Of a DNA stretch of 64,000 nucleotides, positions 18,232-27,155 are shown in pieces. Positions within the stretch are counted from its first letter, which is position 1. Every line of letters begins with the position of its first letter. Both the position numbers and the translations under genes were made by a program. The stretch comes from Fen-1254 sp963778945 (lineage in GTDB: Bacteria > Bacteroidota > Ignavibacteria > UBA10030). A model generated the notes under the pieces. It saw only the letters and a list, made by a program, of their open reading frames with translations. It was not told the origin of the DNA and ran no database searches. The stretch spans positions 62,001-126,000 of the forward strand of contig CAVZWL010000021.1 in NCBI GenBank assembly GCA_963778945.1, written 5' to 3'.

Positions 18232-19137
18232 TCGGACTTTATCTCAATTTTAGGATGTCAATTAGAATAAAAGTAATCGAATATAAAATTAATCCAATGG
18301 TATCAAATTACACCAGAGATGGATAAAAGGCAATTCGCTAAGGGAAATAATATCAGCACTATTAAAAAATTCAAATCTCTAAAGAGGAAGAGGCTAATAC
18401 CAATTAAGGCCATTCTTCTTTTTAGTAGAGCAAAATGATCTTTTTAGTGATGGATAAGCCGGCAAGAATATAATGAGATGTATTGCCTGGAATGTCGGGC
18501 ACTCCAGATTCGTCGAGATAGCAAATATGCATTAAACCCCCCTCCATATAAAAAAAAGCGACTGGATGTGAGGCCAGAGGCCTCTCTCAGAGACGCTAGG
18601 CGACTCCTTCCAGACGCGTGTAAAATCTGCAAATTTATTGGATTCGCGTCAAGTAAAAAATTAATTATGCCGCTATTTTCTTCTTTTTTCAGCATAATTA
18701 AAGCTTTCCCCAGTTCCAGATATGATTAGGTTAAAAGTTGGCGGACGAATCCCACTCGGAACCGTTATTCCGCGGTCATCCCGAAAATATCTTCGATATT
18801 TCCGGGACAAGCCGCCCGCGGCTACAGAAAAAAGATATCAAATTATTATTGTTGTGAAAATTCCAAAAAAGTATTCGATATTCCGCGACCAGCGGTCGCG
18901 GCTACAATTATTTCAGAATTTCATCCGCCTTTCTACTGCGTCGATTGTTGCGGACCAATAAATTCTTGTAGAATGCTGCACTATTCTACCAAATCCATGG
19001 TTTGTTTGCACCGATTTTTGCATTCCTGTATTATGAATATTGCTTATTTCCCAATAATTATAGATCAATTTGCTTGTTGCCGGGAATATTTCTACTTTAA
19101 TTATACAATAATTGAAACTTGACTATGCCTCCTTATG
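18232..19137. other. 900-base gap with GTAGCC-type repeats, no gene seen
   Basis: The stretch is AT-rich and has no frame with a ribosome-binding site and recognisable protein. It holds two GTAGCC-type repeat pieces: one at about 18773-18832 ending AAGCCGCCCGCGGCTACAG, and one at 18882-18906 ending CCAGCGGTCGCGGCTAC. A GC-richer patch with GAGGCCAGAGGCCTCTC lies at about 18570. The gap separates the SRA-HNH gene from the Panacea-Fic module. Confidence 0.5.
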
Positions 19138-19153
19138 TTCCTCTATGGAGGAA
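19138..19153 (+). promoter_or_regulatory. Hairpin enclosing the ribosome-binding site of the Panacea antitoxin
   Basis: TTCCTC-TATG-GAGGAA is a six-base-pair stem with a four-base loop whose right arm contains most of the Shine-Dalgarno GGAGG for the ATG at 19160. A second CCTCC lies just upstream. This could hold back translation initiation of the antitoxin-toxin operon; it may also be chance complementarity around any SD. Confidence 0.35.
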
Positions 19154-19159
19154 TTTTTT

Positions 19160-19757
19160 ATGAATGCCTTAGTACTCTCACATTATATCATACATAAGTA
19201 TGACGACATCACTTCGATGAAGCTTCAAAAGCTTCTGTATTATCTGAAGGTTTGGGGTCTTGTCTCCGATACTTTTACCGTAGACACAGAATTTGAAAAA
19301 TGGACGTACAGGCCCTGTAAGCAATGAAATATATCAAGCGTATAAACAATATTCAGCGGCAATAATTCCACAAGCAGCCATTCCTTCTGAGAAGCTTCAG
19401 GCAGAACTCAAACCGTCTGTTGATTTTGTCCTCGATTGTTATTCAGTTTACAGCGCTATAACACTTTCTGCAATGACGCATCAAGAAAAACCCTGGCAGA
19501 AAACTAAAGCCAATGCGGTAATTACAGAACAAAAGATCTTGGGATACTACTCTAAGCAGCCATTTGCGAAGAATTTTCCCTTTGATCCCCAAAAACCCTT
19601 TTATCCTCTTCAAACCGATATGCAAAGTGCATATATTTTTGATATGGGCAGCAAAGAAGCCAAAGAAGCGTTGATGTATTCGTCCTACGAGGAATATCAA
19701 AAGTATCAACTCAAAGCAAAGAAAAGTATTTCTAAAATTTTCAACGCGCTTGCCTGA
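19160..19757 (+). CDS. Panacea (DUF4065/SocA-like) antitoxin, one frameshift
   Basis: The start ATG at 19160 follows GGAGG. The N-terminus, MNALVLSHYIIHKYDDITSM then KLQKLLYYLKVW, is the signature of the Panacea domain, a promiscuous antitoxin fold that neutralises many unrelated toxins. The frame breaks near 19310, where GTACAGGCCCTG carries one extra base relative to the expected WTYGPVSNEIYQAY. The second frame then continues with VDFVLDCYSVYSAITLSAMT and a C-terminus that overlaps the fic start by eight bases. About 198 residues if corrected. A stable antitoxin would be required beside an intact toxin, so a sequence error at 19310 is likely. Confidence 0.82.
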
Positions 19758-20439
19758 CAATAGTGAAAAAGCTTATCTTGCTGAACTCATCCGTGATTTT
19801 CCAACTGCGAATCCGATTGAGATCGAAGCTGCCTGGAAGGATATTCAAACTCGATACGCTGTTTTAGAACAACATATTCCTAATTTTCTCCAGTCTCTTC
19901 TATCACACGGTTCTTCTTTCCCATTGCATTTTAATTCATTATGTACCGCTTTTCATGCATACTTATTCTCAGGTATTCTTGCAAATGCGGGTCAGTATAG
20001 AAAATCTACCGATCCGAAATCCGGTTTCGTTGCTTTTGGGCGAGAGCGAACCCGAAATCCTTCGACTTCACAATTCACTGGATCGGCTCCAAATTCTATT
20101 GAGAATGATCTGATTCTGGCGTTCCAACTGCTCAAGCGTGAGGAAGCTGATCCCATTTGCGCTTCCATGCGTTTCTATCAGCGATTCGTTCGCATACATC
20201 CCTTTTATGACGGCAATGGCCGCATTGCACGAATTATCATCACTTTATATTTAACTTACCATGGTTTTTATCCACTATGGAAAAAATTGGAAGAAACAAA
20301 AAAGAACGAGTTTCTTAGAAAATTGAACATGTGTCATCAACGGGAAAATCAAGATTCTTTTGAGACATTTTTCGGTTACTTATGTAATTTTTGGCGCGAG
20401 TATGTAATTCCTCAAAAAGATTTTCTCGATTTGCATTAA
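19750..20439 (+). CDS. Fic-domain protein, probable toxin
   Basis: 229 residues, starting at a TTG that overlaps the antitoxin stop. The Fic active-site loop HPFYDGNGRIAR (150-161) is complete. It holds the catalytic His150, the acidic metal ligand and both Gly/Arg phosphate contacts. Upstream, LFSGILANAGQYRKS is the usual Fic flap region. Fic enzymes transfer AMP or another nucleotide moiety to protein hydroxyls. No convincing inhibitory [S/T]xxxE[G/N] helix was seen, so control by the partner protein is expected. The tight overlap with a Panacea gene identifies it as the toxin of a PanAT-type pair; the target is unknown. Confidence 0.88.
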   Translation: MPDNSEKAYLAELIRDFPTANPIEIEAAWKDIQTRYAVLEQHIPNFLQSLLSHGSSFPLHFNSLCTAFHAYLFSGILANAGQYRKSTDPKSGFVAFGRERTRNPSTSQFTGSAPNSIENDLILAFQLLKREEADPICASMRFYQRFVRIHPFYDGNGRIARIIITLYLTYHGFYPLWKKLEETKKNEFLRKLNMCHQRENQDSFETFFGYLCNFWREYVIPQKDFLDLH

Positions 20440-20502
20440 AGCTCTATTGATCCCTTTTTGACCAGTTGCGATATGACATTTCGTAAAATGTTTCCTTGAG
20501 GT

Positions 20503-20535
20503 TAAAAAAAATGCCCCCAAGCAGAGCCTGGGAGC
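20503..20535 (-). terminator. Rho-independent terminator of the amino-acid superoperon
   Basis: On the minus strand GCTCCCA and TGGGGGC pair around the loop GGCTCTGCT, followed by ATTTTTTTT. It lies about 140 bases beyond the thrC stop and is the only strong terminator seen on this strand from 47 kb down to here. Confidence 0.85.
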
Positions 20536-20588
20536 GAAGTTAAGAGGTTTTTTTCAACCTGCGATAGCTGACAAGGCCTTCGATGTTA

Positions 20589-20632
20589 CGCGGTCACCCT
20601 CACGAGGCGGGCAAGCCGGTCGCGGCTACAGA
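20589..20632. repeat. GTAGCC-type dispersed hairpin repeat
   Basis: ACGCGGTCACCCTCACGAGG then CGGGCAAGCCGGTCGCGGCT and ACAG. It lies between the superoperon terminator and thrC and belongs to the same family as the copies inside the lysC 3' end. Confidence 0.65.
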
Positions 20633-20672
20633 AAACAGAGGAAGGGATTTTAATTTCGATAACGGATAAACA

Positions 20673-21992
20673 TTATTTCAGAATCTCATCCAGCTTTCTT
20701 CGTACTGCGTCGGTTGTTGCGGGCAGATAGACTGGTGGATTTGGGAATGCCGGAACGACATCGGCGAGGGCTTTTTCGTGATAGTCCACTTTGAATTGCG
20801 AGAATTTTAGGCCATGCGCTGTAGAAATAACAACTACGCGGTCTTTCTTTTTTATGACTCCGCGCTCTTTGAGTTTGAATAACGCCGCGAGTGCGACGCC
20901 TGTCTGCGGGCATGTAAACAATCCGGCCCGGTCTGCCTGCGCTGCCGCATTGGCTAATTCGTTTTCCGTCGCCTGTTCTACGATGCCGTCGAATTCTTTT
21001 AAAACTTTAACCGCTCGTTCGTAGCTGACCGGTGCGCCGATTTGAATTGCAGATGCGAGCGTTTTTTGTGCCTGAACCGGCGTGTACGATTTATACTTGT
21101 TCTGAAAACTTATATAAAGCGGATTTGCATTTGCCGCTTGCGCGCAGATGATGCGCGGCAGTTTTTTAATAAGCCCAAGTTCGCGCATCAGGAGCAATCC
21201 TTTGCCGAGTGCGCTGACGTTGCCGAGATTCCCTGCCGGTATAATAAACCAGTCCGGAATTTCCCAATCGAACTGCTGTATAATTTCTATTCCAACGGTC
21301 TTTTGTCCTTCCATGCGGAGGGAATTCATCGAATTGGCAAGATAGATTGTGTTGTCTGCCGTAATTTCCTGTACAATACGCATGCAGCCGTCGAAATCCG
21401 TATCCAGCGATAACACCGTGGCGCCGTTGGCAATCGGCTGTACCAACTGCGCTGTGGAGACTTTTCCGCGCGGCAGAAAGACGATTGTCGGAATTCCCGC
21501 CGCGGCGCCATAAGCCGCAAGTGCAGCGGATGTATCTCCGGTTGAAGCACATGCTACAGCGCGGATCGGCTTGCCTTCCGCAATCATTTGCTTGACCACT
21601 GATACCAGAACCGTCATGCCGAGATCTTTGAACGACCCGGTGTGACTATTGCCGCAGAGCTTGACCCATAAATCCGGGACGCCGAGCTGTTTGCCGAGAC
21701 GCTCCGCCCAGAAGCAGTTCGTGTGACCTTCAAACATGGAAACGATATTTTCATTTTTTAAACCGGGAGCCACCCATTCCTTTTTTCCCCAGACACCGCT
21801 CGCATACGGCCAGACGTTCGTACGTGTGCGTTCGTCGAATAGTTTTTTCCACGATGCGGCCGACCTGCGCTTTAAGACTTTGACGTCATGCTGCACATCG
21901 AGCAGCGCGCCGCATGTTTCACACCGATAAATGATTTGGTCGATGGGATATCGTTTTCCACAACCCCGGATGCATTCTAACCAGCTGAGCAT
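20673..21992 (-). CDS. thrC: Threonine synthase
   Basis: 439 residues. Converts O-phosphohomoserine to L-threonine with pyridoxal phosphate. Lys122 in SHTGSFKDLGM forms the Schiff base. The phosphate-binding glycine loop is PAGNLGN and a later ACASTGDTSAALAAYGA segment lines the active site. The N-terminus has a four-cysteine ribbon (Cys7, Cys11, Cys24, Cys27), as in the plant/archaeal-like threonine synthases. It is the last gene of the superoperon, 73 bases after apgM, with heptamer repeats in between, and is followed by the terminator at 20503. Confidence 0.96.
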   Translation of the reverse strand: MLSWLECIRGCGKRYPIDQIIYRCETCGALLDVQHDVKVLKRRSAASWKKLFDERTRTNVWPYASGVWGKKEWVAPGLKNENIVSMFEGHTNCFWAERLGKQLGVPDLWVKLCGNSHTGSFKDLGMTVLVSVVKQMIAEGKPIRAVACASTGDTSAALAAYGAAAGIPTIVFLPRGKVSTAQLVQPIANGATVLSLDTDFDGCMRIVQEITADNTIYLANSMNSLRMEGQKTVGIEIIQQFDWEIPDWFIIPAGNLGNVSALGKGLLLMRELGLIKKLPRIICAQAANANPLYISFQNKYKSYTPVQAQKTLASAIQIGAPVSYERAVKVLKEFDGIVEQATENELANAAAQADRAGLFTCPQTGVALAALFKLKERGVIKKKDRVVVISTAHGLKFSQFKVDYHEKALADVVPAFPNPPVYLPATTDAVRRKLDEILK

Positions 21993-22009
21993 GTTTTTTT
22001 TTCCTTCGG

Positions 22010-22085
22010 AAAAAAGTTCATAGTTCTTAGTTCTTGGTTCTTAGTTGTGTTTTTTAACTTCAGCACTACGCACCACGCACTAAGA
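22010..22085. repeat. Heptamer repeat overlapping the 3' end of apgM
   Basis: TTCATAGTTCTTAGTTCTTG and GTTCTTAGTTG, a T-rich loop, then AACTTCAGCACTACGCACCA and CGCACTAAGAACTTCTT. The right arm supplies the last eight codons and the stop codon of the phosphoglycerate-mutase-like gene on the minus strand (KKFLVRGA then stop). Confidence 0.75.
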
Positions 22086-23262
22086 ACTTCTTCATTAATT
22101 CAAATCCCGGATCGAATAAAACGCCGGTCTTTGCTGCATTAGCTTCGCTGAAAGGAAGTTTTGAGCCGGGAGCGATATCGCTGCCGGCGATGGCAAACGG
22201 AATCGGATCGCCGACATGTCCCTTTGTCGAGACGGGCGTCGGGTGATCCGGCATGACCAGGATCCGCCAATCGGAATATTTTTTTAATTCGGCAAGAACC
22301 GGACCGATAATCTGAGCGTCGATCGATTCCAATGCTTTTTTCTTTACTTCCGCTTTGCCTTCATGTCCCGCTTCGTCTGTGGCTTCCACATGGACGAGAA
22401 CCACATCATACTTTCGGAGCGCTTCGATTGCTGCCAATCCTTTTGCTTTGTAATTCGTGTCGAAATATCCGGTCGCACCCTCGACTTTAATAAAATCGAA
22501 ATCGATCAGTTTTGCCAATCCTTTAACTAAGTCGACCGCCGTGATTGCCGCTCCTTTGAGTCCGTATTTTTTTTCAAACGAATCCAGAACCGCTTTCCTT
22601 CCCTGCCCCCAGAGCCAGATGGAGCTGGCAATGTTTTTTCCGAGTTTCTTGCGCGCCTGATTAATTTCATGATTTTCAACCAGCGATCTGCTTTTGCGTA
22701 TCAAATCGATAAGAAATTTTGCGTTCTTTCCTTTCGGCAGAATGCTTTCAATGCTTTTACCTATCATATCGTGCGGCGGCTGTGTGATCGTACCGTCGAA
22801 TTCGAGTCCCTTGATCACCAACAGATGCCTGTATCCGACTCCGGGATAGAACGTTATTTGTTCATTACCGAATGATGCATTCAGCGCATCGATAAAAACC
22901 TTTCCTTCTTCGCTGGAGATATGTCCCGCGCTGTGATCTGCCATCGTTTCGTCAAGAATGGTCACGAGATTGCAGCGGAAAATCCAATCGCTCGGCAGGA
23001 CCTCGATTCCTTGAGCAGCAGCTTCGATCGGCGCTCTGCCGGTATAATATTTGTGCGGATCGTATCCGAGGACCGCCATCATAGCGACATCGCTGCCGGG
23101 TTGCAAGGATGCAGGAACGGTTTTGCTCAATCCGAGCATTCCTCCGACTGCGATGCTGTCGAGGTTCGGTGTTTCTGCGGCCTCAAAAATTGTCTTACCG
23201 CCTAATTCTGCTATCGGATAATCCGCCGCTCCGTCCGGAACGACGATGACGTATTTTTTCAT
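22066..23262 (-). CDS. apgM: Archaeal-type phosphoglycerate mutase family; candidate homoserine kinase
   Basis: 398 residues of the cofactor-independent mutase / alkaline phosphatase superfamily. The N-terminus is KKYVIVVPDGAADYPIAELG and the nucleophile region is PGSDVAMMAVLGYDP. Metal-binding positions lie in VHVEATDEAGHEG and LVMPDHPTPVSTKGHVGDPI. The family is named for phosphoglycerate mutase. In Bacteroides and several other lineages, however, members in threonine clusters are reported to replace homoserine kinase. No thrB is present between hom and thrC here, so that role is likely by context. It overlaps the preceding HAD-like gene by four bases. Its last codons lie in a heptamer repeat. 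Confidence 0.85.
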   Translation of the reverse strand: MKKYVIVVPDGAADYPIAELGGKTIFEAAETPNLDSIAVGGMLGLSKTVPASLQPGSDVAMMAVLGYDPHKYYTGRAPIEAAAQGIEVLPSDWIFRCNLVTILDETMADHSAGHISSEEGKVFIDALNASFGNEQITFYPGVGYRHLLVIKGLEFDGTITQPPHDMIGKSIESILPKGKNAKFLIDLIRKSRSLVENHEINQARKKLGKNIASSIWLWGQGRKAVLDSFEKKYGLKGAAITAVDLVKGLAKLIDFDFIKVEGATGYFDTNYKAKGLAAIEALRKYDVVLVHVEATDEAGHEGKAEVKKKALESIDAQIIGPVLAELKKYSDWRILVMPDHPTPVSTKGHVGDPIPFAIAGSDIAPGSKLPFSEANAAKTGVLFDPGFELMKKFLVRGA

Positions 23263-24404
23263 TCTTTTCCTAGTTCCTGTCCTACTGAATGCGTAATGAT
23301 TTGATGGATCGGCAAAAATCCGCGAACGGCGAGATCGCCGGTCGGAAGCGATGCTTCATCCGGCTTGTCCGAGAGTCCGAAGACGATCGAACCCTGCAGT
23401 TTTCGATTTAAAATAAAATCCCGGACTTCTTCCGTCAGAAGAATTTCGGTTTGCAGAAGTTCCGGGACCGGCATATCGTCGTCTGCATGTCCCATCCGCT
23501 CGACAGTCAATTTGAATTCGTTCGTGCGGAAAGTTTTAAACGGCGTCGGATCTCCCGCCTTTACGAATTCGTAGACTTCGTTATGAATCGCCCGCATATC
23601 CGCCGGCAGGGCTGCAACATTTTTTTCCACCTGAAAAATAAATTCCTGAAAACTTTTTACCGCACCCGTTTTTATTTTCGCTGTCAGGGAATCCAGCGAC
23701 GTTACTCCGCTTCCGACTGCCAGGCAGAGATAAACCAGATAATCCTGATTATCCGCAGTAAAAACGTGATACTCTGACCTCTTTAGTGTGTCATAAGCAG
23801 TTTGAAACGCATTATGGTTAAACCGGCCGGTCATTTTTTCGTTGATAACGCGCTCCACGGCATCGACGCGCACGCGATCGATAACTGCATCGTTGCGGCC
23901 GCGCGCACCAAGTATGGTCTTGTCGATATCGGAAATGACCGCGGTTTGTTCGTCGGCGATAAATCCCCGTGACCGGCACAGCCGGTCGAATTCGGCCAGC
24001 AGCGACCACCGGTTGGCAGAACAGACAATACAATTGCCTTCCTGTGCTTCTTCGATCTTGGGAGGAGCCGAATTCTCATCGCCTATAAAAGCCATGCCTT
24101 CAAAATTCCCGGCAGCGCAAATGTTCAGGAATGCGGTCGTATCGTTCATCTTCGTATCGCCGAGATAAATCAACCGCCGGATTTCCTTATTCGATCCGAT
24201 CAATGATCTTGCGGACGAAAGAAGTTCAACTATAACCTGACCGTATGCTTTCTCGTACTTTCGGGGAATGACACCTTTCGGTATGCCCATGCGTTTTGCA
24301 ATTTCCGAAAGCGCCGGTAAACGCGGATCGACCGGAACAAGATTGCGATAGACGATAAAGTCGCCCAGAAATTCGGAAATGGATGTTCGTCCGTAAAGTT
24401 TCAT
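23259..24404 (-). CDS. Uncharacterised HAD-like protein, apparently permuted
   Basis: 381 residues of unknown function. A HAD motif I with the two aspartates is visible at ISDIDKTILGARG (Asp159, Asp161). A motif IV-like LGDTKMNDTTAF lies before it at 81-92 instead of after it. That order suggests a circularly permuted HAD phosphatase domain, with the C-terminal 200 residues forming cap or extra helices. The gene overlaps apgM by four bases and lies between lysC and thrC. This points to a role in threonine or aspartate-family synthesis, or to repair of a phosphorylated side product. No closer identity is recognised. Confidence 0.6.
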   Translation of the reverse strand: MKLYGRTSISEFLGDFIVYRNLVPVDPRLPALSEIAKRMGIPKGVIPRKYEKAYGQVIVELLSSARSLIGSNKEIRRLIYLGDTKMNDTTAFLNICAAGNFEGMAFIGDENSAPPKIEEAQEGNCIVCSANRWSLLAEFDRLCRSRGFIADEQTAVISDIDKTILGARGRNDAVIDRVRVDAVERVINEKMTGRFNHNAFQTAYDTLKRSEYHVFTADNQDYLVYLCLAVGSGVTSLDSLTAKIKTGAVKSFQEFIFQVEKNVAALPADMRAIHNEVYEFVKAGDPTPFKTFRTNEFKLTVERMGHADDDMPVPELLQTEILLTEEVRDFILNRKLQGSIVFGLSDKPDEASLPTGDLAVRGFLPIHQIITHSVGQELGKE

Positions 24405-24431
24405 GAATGCTGTACCATTAAAATAATACTC

Positions 24432-24667
24432 TGTAGCCCCATTGGGGTAAACCGACGGCGATGACGTCGGATGAACCCGCGACGACCCGTCGCGGCTACA
24501 AAAGAACAGGTGACGTCGAGTGCACCCGCGACAGAAAAGCAGGTGATGTCAGATGCATCCGCGGTCAACGCCCGCGGCTACAGAAAAGCAATGAATTCTA
24601 AATAATCTCTTTTGTAGCCGACGGCGGTGACGTCGGATGACACCCGCGACGACCCGTCGCGGCTACA
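24432..24667. repeat. Cluster of GTAGCC-type repeats running into lysC
   Basis: At least three units lie head to tail. Each opens with a form of GTAGCC and closes with CGCGGCTACA; internal words are GACGGCGGTGACGTCGGATG and CCCGCGACGACCCGTCGCGG. The unit at 24614-24667 lies inside the lysC reading frame and encodes about 20 of its last 29 residues. The lysC stop codon (TAG, 24578-24580) is the GTAG start of the next unit, read on the minus strand. The remaining units fill the gap to the HAD-like gene. Confidence 0.85.
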
Positions 24668-26065
24668 GTTAATCACTTCCGCATGTATCTGGCGGACTGC
24701 CTCGTCGCCGGTATCGGCCTCTACAATCACAGAAATGCTGTACTCCGAAGATCCCTGCGCTATTGCAATAATATTTATTTTTGCTGCGCCGAGCGCGCCG
24801 AAAATCTTCGATGCAAGTCCGGATGTGCTGCGAATGGCGGTTCCGACCACCGTTACAATAACGATATTGTCCATCGACCAGACGCGGTTGATATCCGCGT
24901 GATCGAGTTCAAGCGCAAATTCTGTCTCTATTTCTTTGATAACCTTCGGCACGCTGTCCGTAGGAATCACAAAACAAATCGATTGTTCCGAAGATGCCTG
25001 GGAAATCATGAGCACGCTCGCTTTTTGACGCGCCACGCAGGCGAACGTTCGGGCTGCAATACCGGGGACTCCCATCATGCCGCGTCCTTCGACGGTAACG
25101 AGACTGAGTTTCTTAATAATCGTTACCGCCTTGACTCTCCCCTCCGCCGCTTCCGGTTCGCGAATGATTTTTGTCCCGGGGAATTTTGGATTGAACGTAT
25201 TCTTGACCCAGAGCGGAATATCGCGTTCGATCACCGGCCAGATTGTTTTCGGATGCAGGACTTTCGCACCGAAATATGCCAGCTCGCTGATTTCGTTTGC
25301 CGATAATATCGGAATGACGTGCGCGTCTTTGACAATGCGCGGATCTGTGGTCATGACGCCGTCCACATCCGTCCAGATCCATACTTCACTCGCGTCGAGC
25401 GAAGTTCCTATCAGCGCTCCGCTGTAATCGCTCCCGCCGCGTCCGAGCGTTGTAATGCTGCCGGATTTGTTTGCGCCGATAAATCCCGTGATAACGGGTA
25501 CGGTCTTTTTTTCCAGCATCGGAAGAAGAACTTTTTGCGTCTGCGCGCGTGTTTCCTCCATCATCGGCATTGCTTTTTGAAAATTATTGTCCGTGACGAT
25601 AAGATCTTTCGCCGATACGGATGTGCTCGCAATTCCTTTACCCCGGAGAACAGCGGCGACAACCGGCGCGTTCATTCGTTCGCCGAAAGATACGATGGTG
25701 TCCATGGCACGCAATGTAATTTCCCCCAGAGTAGAAACTGCGCTGCAGAGATTGGAAAATTCGCTTATAAATTCCGTGATAACAGCAAGAATTTCGGATT
25801 GTTCTTTTTTTAAAACAAGTTTTTCGATAACCTCCCGATGGCGTGCCAGGAGCGTGGCTGCAATGGATTTATATGTAACTTCATCACCGCTGGCTGCGGT
25901 TTCCGCGCCGCAGATGAGTGCATCGGTAACCCCGGTCATAGCGGAAACGACAACAGCAACAGCCTCCCAGATTTTCGATTGTTCGACAATTATATTCGTT
26001 GTTTGATCAATTGATTCGATAGAACCCACCGAGGTTCCGCCGAATTTCATTACCACCAGCTTCAT
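24578..26065 (-). CDS. lysC: Aspartate kinase with repeat-encoded C-terminal tail
   Basis: Phosphorylates aspartate, the first step to Lys, Met and Thr. The amino-acid kinase domain opens MKLVVMKFGGTSVGSIES and holds GRGGSDYSGALIGTSLDASE and TDVDGVMTTDPRIV. Two ACT domains follow, including SLVTVEGRGMMGVPGI and NIVIVTVVGTAIRSTSGLAS, the site of feedback inhibition in the family. The ATG at 26065 is preferred because MKLVVMKFGG is the usual start; it lies 59 bases inside hom. The last 29 residues (from CSRDGSSRVSSDVTAVGY) come from a dispersed DNA repeat and are not part of the family fold. No dehydrogenase domain is fused. Confidence 0.94.
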   Translation of the reverse strand: MKLVVMKFGGTSVGSIESIDQTTNIIVEQSKIWEAVAVVVSAMTGVTDALICGAETAASGDEVTYKSIAATLLARHREVIEKLVLKKEQSEILAVITEFISEFSNLCSAVSTLGEITLRAMDTIVSFGERMNAPVVAAVLRGKGIASTSVSAKDLIVTDNNFQKAMPMMEETRAQTQKVLLPMLEKKTVPVITGFIGANKSGSITTLGRGGSDYSGALIGTSLDASEVWIWTDVDGVMTTDPRIVKDAHVIPILSANEISELAYFGAKVLHPKTIWPVIERDIPLWVKNTFNPKFPGTKIIREPEAAEGRVKAVTIIKKLSLVTVEGRGMMGVPGIAARTFACVARQKASVLMISQASSEQSICFVIPTDSVPKVIKEIETEFALELDHADINRVWSMDNIVIVTVVGTAIRSTSGLASKIFGALGAAKINIIAIAQGSSEYSISVIVEADTGDEAVRQIHAEVINCSRDGSSRVSSDVTAVGYKRDYLEFIAFL

Positions 26066-27146
26066 GTTCAACCTTTCGTTCAGCATTAAAAAGACTCATA
26101 ATATCACCCAGAACACCTGCAGCCGTGACCTCCGCACCGGCGCCGGGTCCCGATACCACAAGCGGAATCGCATCGTACCGCATCGTTGAAAATGCGATAA
26201 AGTTTGCGGAACCGCGGAGTGCGCCCCACGCGGATTCCCGCGGAACGGCAACAAGTCCAACCTTGCCGCCTGTGGGACTGACGCGCGCAATGTACCGGAG
26301 TACATTTCCATTTGCCTGTGCTTCCTGATTCTCGGATCCGTACATACTGTCAAGCTTAACCGTTGCCTCCATAAATTCTTCCACATCGATGGAAGAAAGA
26401 GACTGCGGGAACATCGGTTCGACCTCGATCGCTTCCGGTTCCAGCGGCCATCCGGCTGTGCGTGCAAGAATCAGCGCTTTGCGCGCAACATCCTGACCGC
26501 TCAGATCGTCCCGCGGATCCGGTTCCGTGTACCCCAGCGATTTGGCTTCCCTCACAGCAGCGGAATATGCCACGCCGCGTTCGATCTCGGCGCACAGAAA
26601 TCCGAGCGTTCCGCTCATGCATCCTTCGATGGCTGTAATGCGGTCGCCGGTTTCCCGCAGTTGCCGCAATGTCGAGATCACCGGCAAGCCGGCGCCGACC
26701 GTGGCCTCATACCGGACATTCGGATGATCGAACAGCCAGTGCACATCTTCCCAATGCGCTGCAACCGGTTTCTTGTTGGCAAGCACGATGCTGCATCCGT
26801 TTTCCAAACCCGTGCGGAAGAGTTTCAGCAATTCACCCGATGCGGTCACATCGACGATGACGGTTCCCGGTTTTAACATCTCCTGAACGGATTCTTTTTG
26901 CTGCGCTCCCGGCAGAGTAACGATGCGCCGGCTTTGCGAGCGTGCGCGTAAAATAGACTGCAGGACATCTTCCGAAAGTCCGTCCGGATTATACATGACG
27001 CCCGTACTATCGGAGACGCAAACCGGCTGAAGATAAAAACCCGTGCGTTCGGCATAGTGCTTGCGAACCTCGAGTATCTGCCGCAAAACGGCGCGCCCGA
27101 CGTTGCCGATGCCAATCAAAACTATAGGTATGGAAGTCACGTTCAT
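26007..27146 (-). CDS. hom: Homoserine dehydrogenase
   Basis: 379 residues. Reduces aspartate semialdehyde to homoserine with NAD(P)H. The Rossmann motif is VLIGIGNVGRAVL and a second nucleotide contact is LANKKPVA. The catalytic region has GAGLPVISTLRQL, GCMSGTLGFL and GYTEPDPRDDLSGQDVARK, the family signature. There is no C-terminal ACT domain, so Thr feedback through this protein is not expected. The reading frame overlaps lysC by 59 bases, which suggests coupled translation. It follows leuB by nine bases. Confidence 0.95.
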   Translation of the reverse strand: MNVTSIPIVLIGIGNVGRAVLRQILEVRKHYAERTGFYLQPVCVSDSTGVMYNPDGLSEDVLQSILRARSQSRRIVTLPGAQQKESVQEMLKPGTVIVDVTASGELLKLFRTGLENGCSIVLANKKPVAAHWEDVHWLFDHPNVRYEATVGAGLPVISTLRQLRETGDRITAIEGCMSGTLGFLCAEIERGVAYSAAVREAKSLGYTEPDPRDDLSGQDVARKALILARTAGWPLEPEAIEVEPMFPQSLSSIDVEEFMEATVKLDSMYGSENQEAQANGNVLRYIARVSPTGGKVGLVAVPRESAWGALRGSANFIAFSTMRYDAIPLVVSGPGAGAEVTAAGVLGDIMSLFNAERKVEHEAGGNEIRRNLGGFYRIN

Positions 27147-27155
27147 TTCCGTTCT

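Noticed and set aside
18478..18729. Small gene of 83 codons in the gap after the SRA-HNH gene
   Set aside because: No ribosome-binding site, no family resemblance, and atypical composition.
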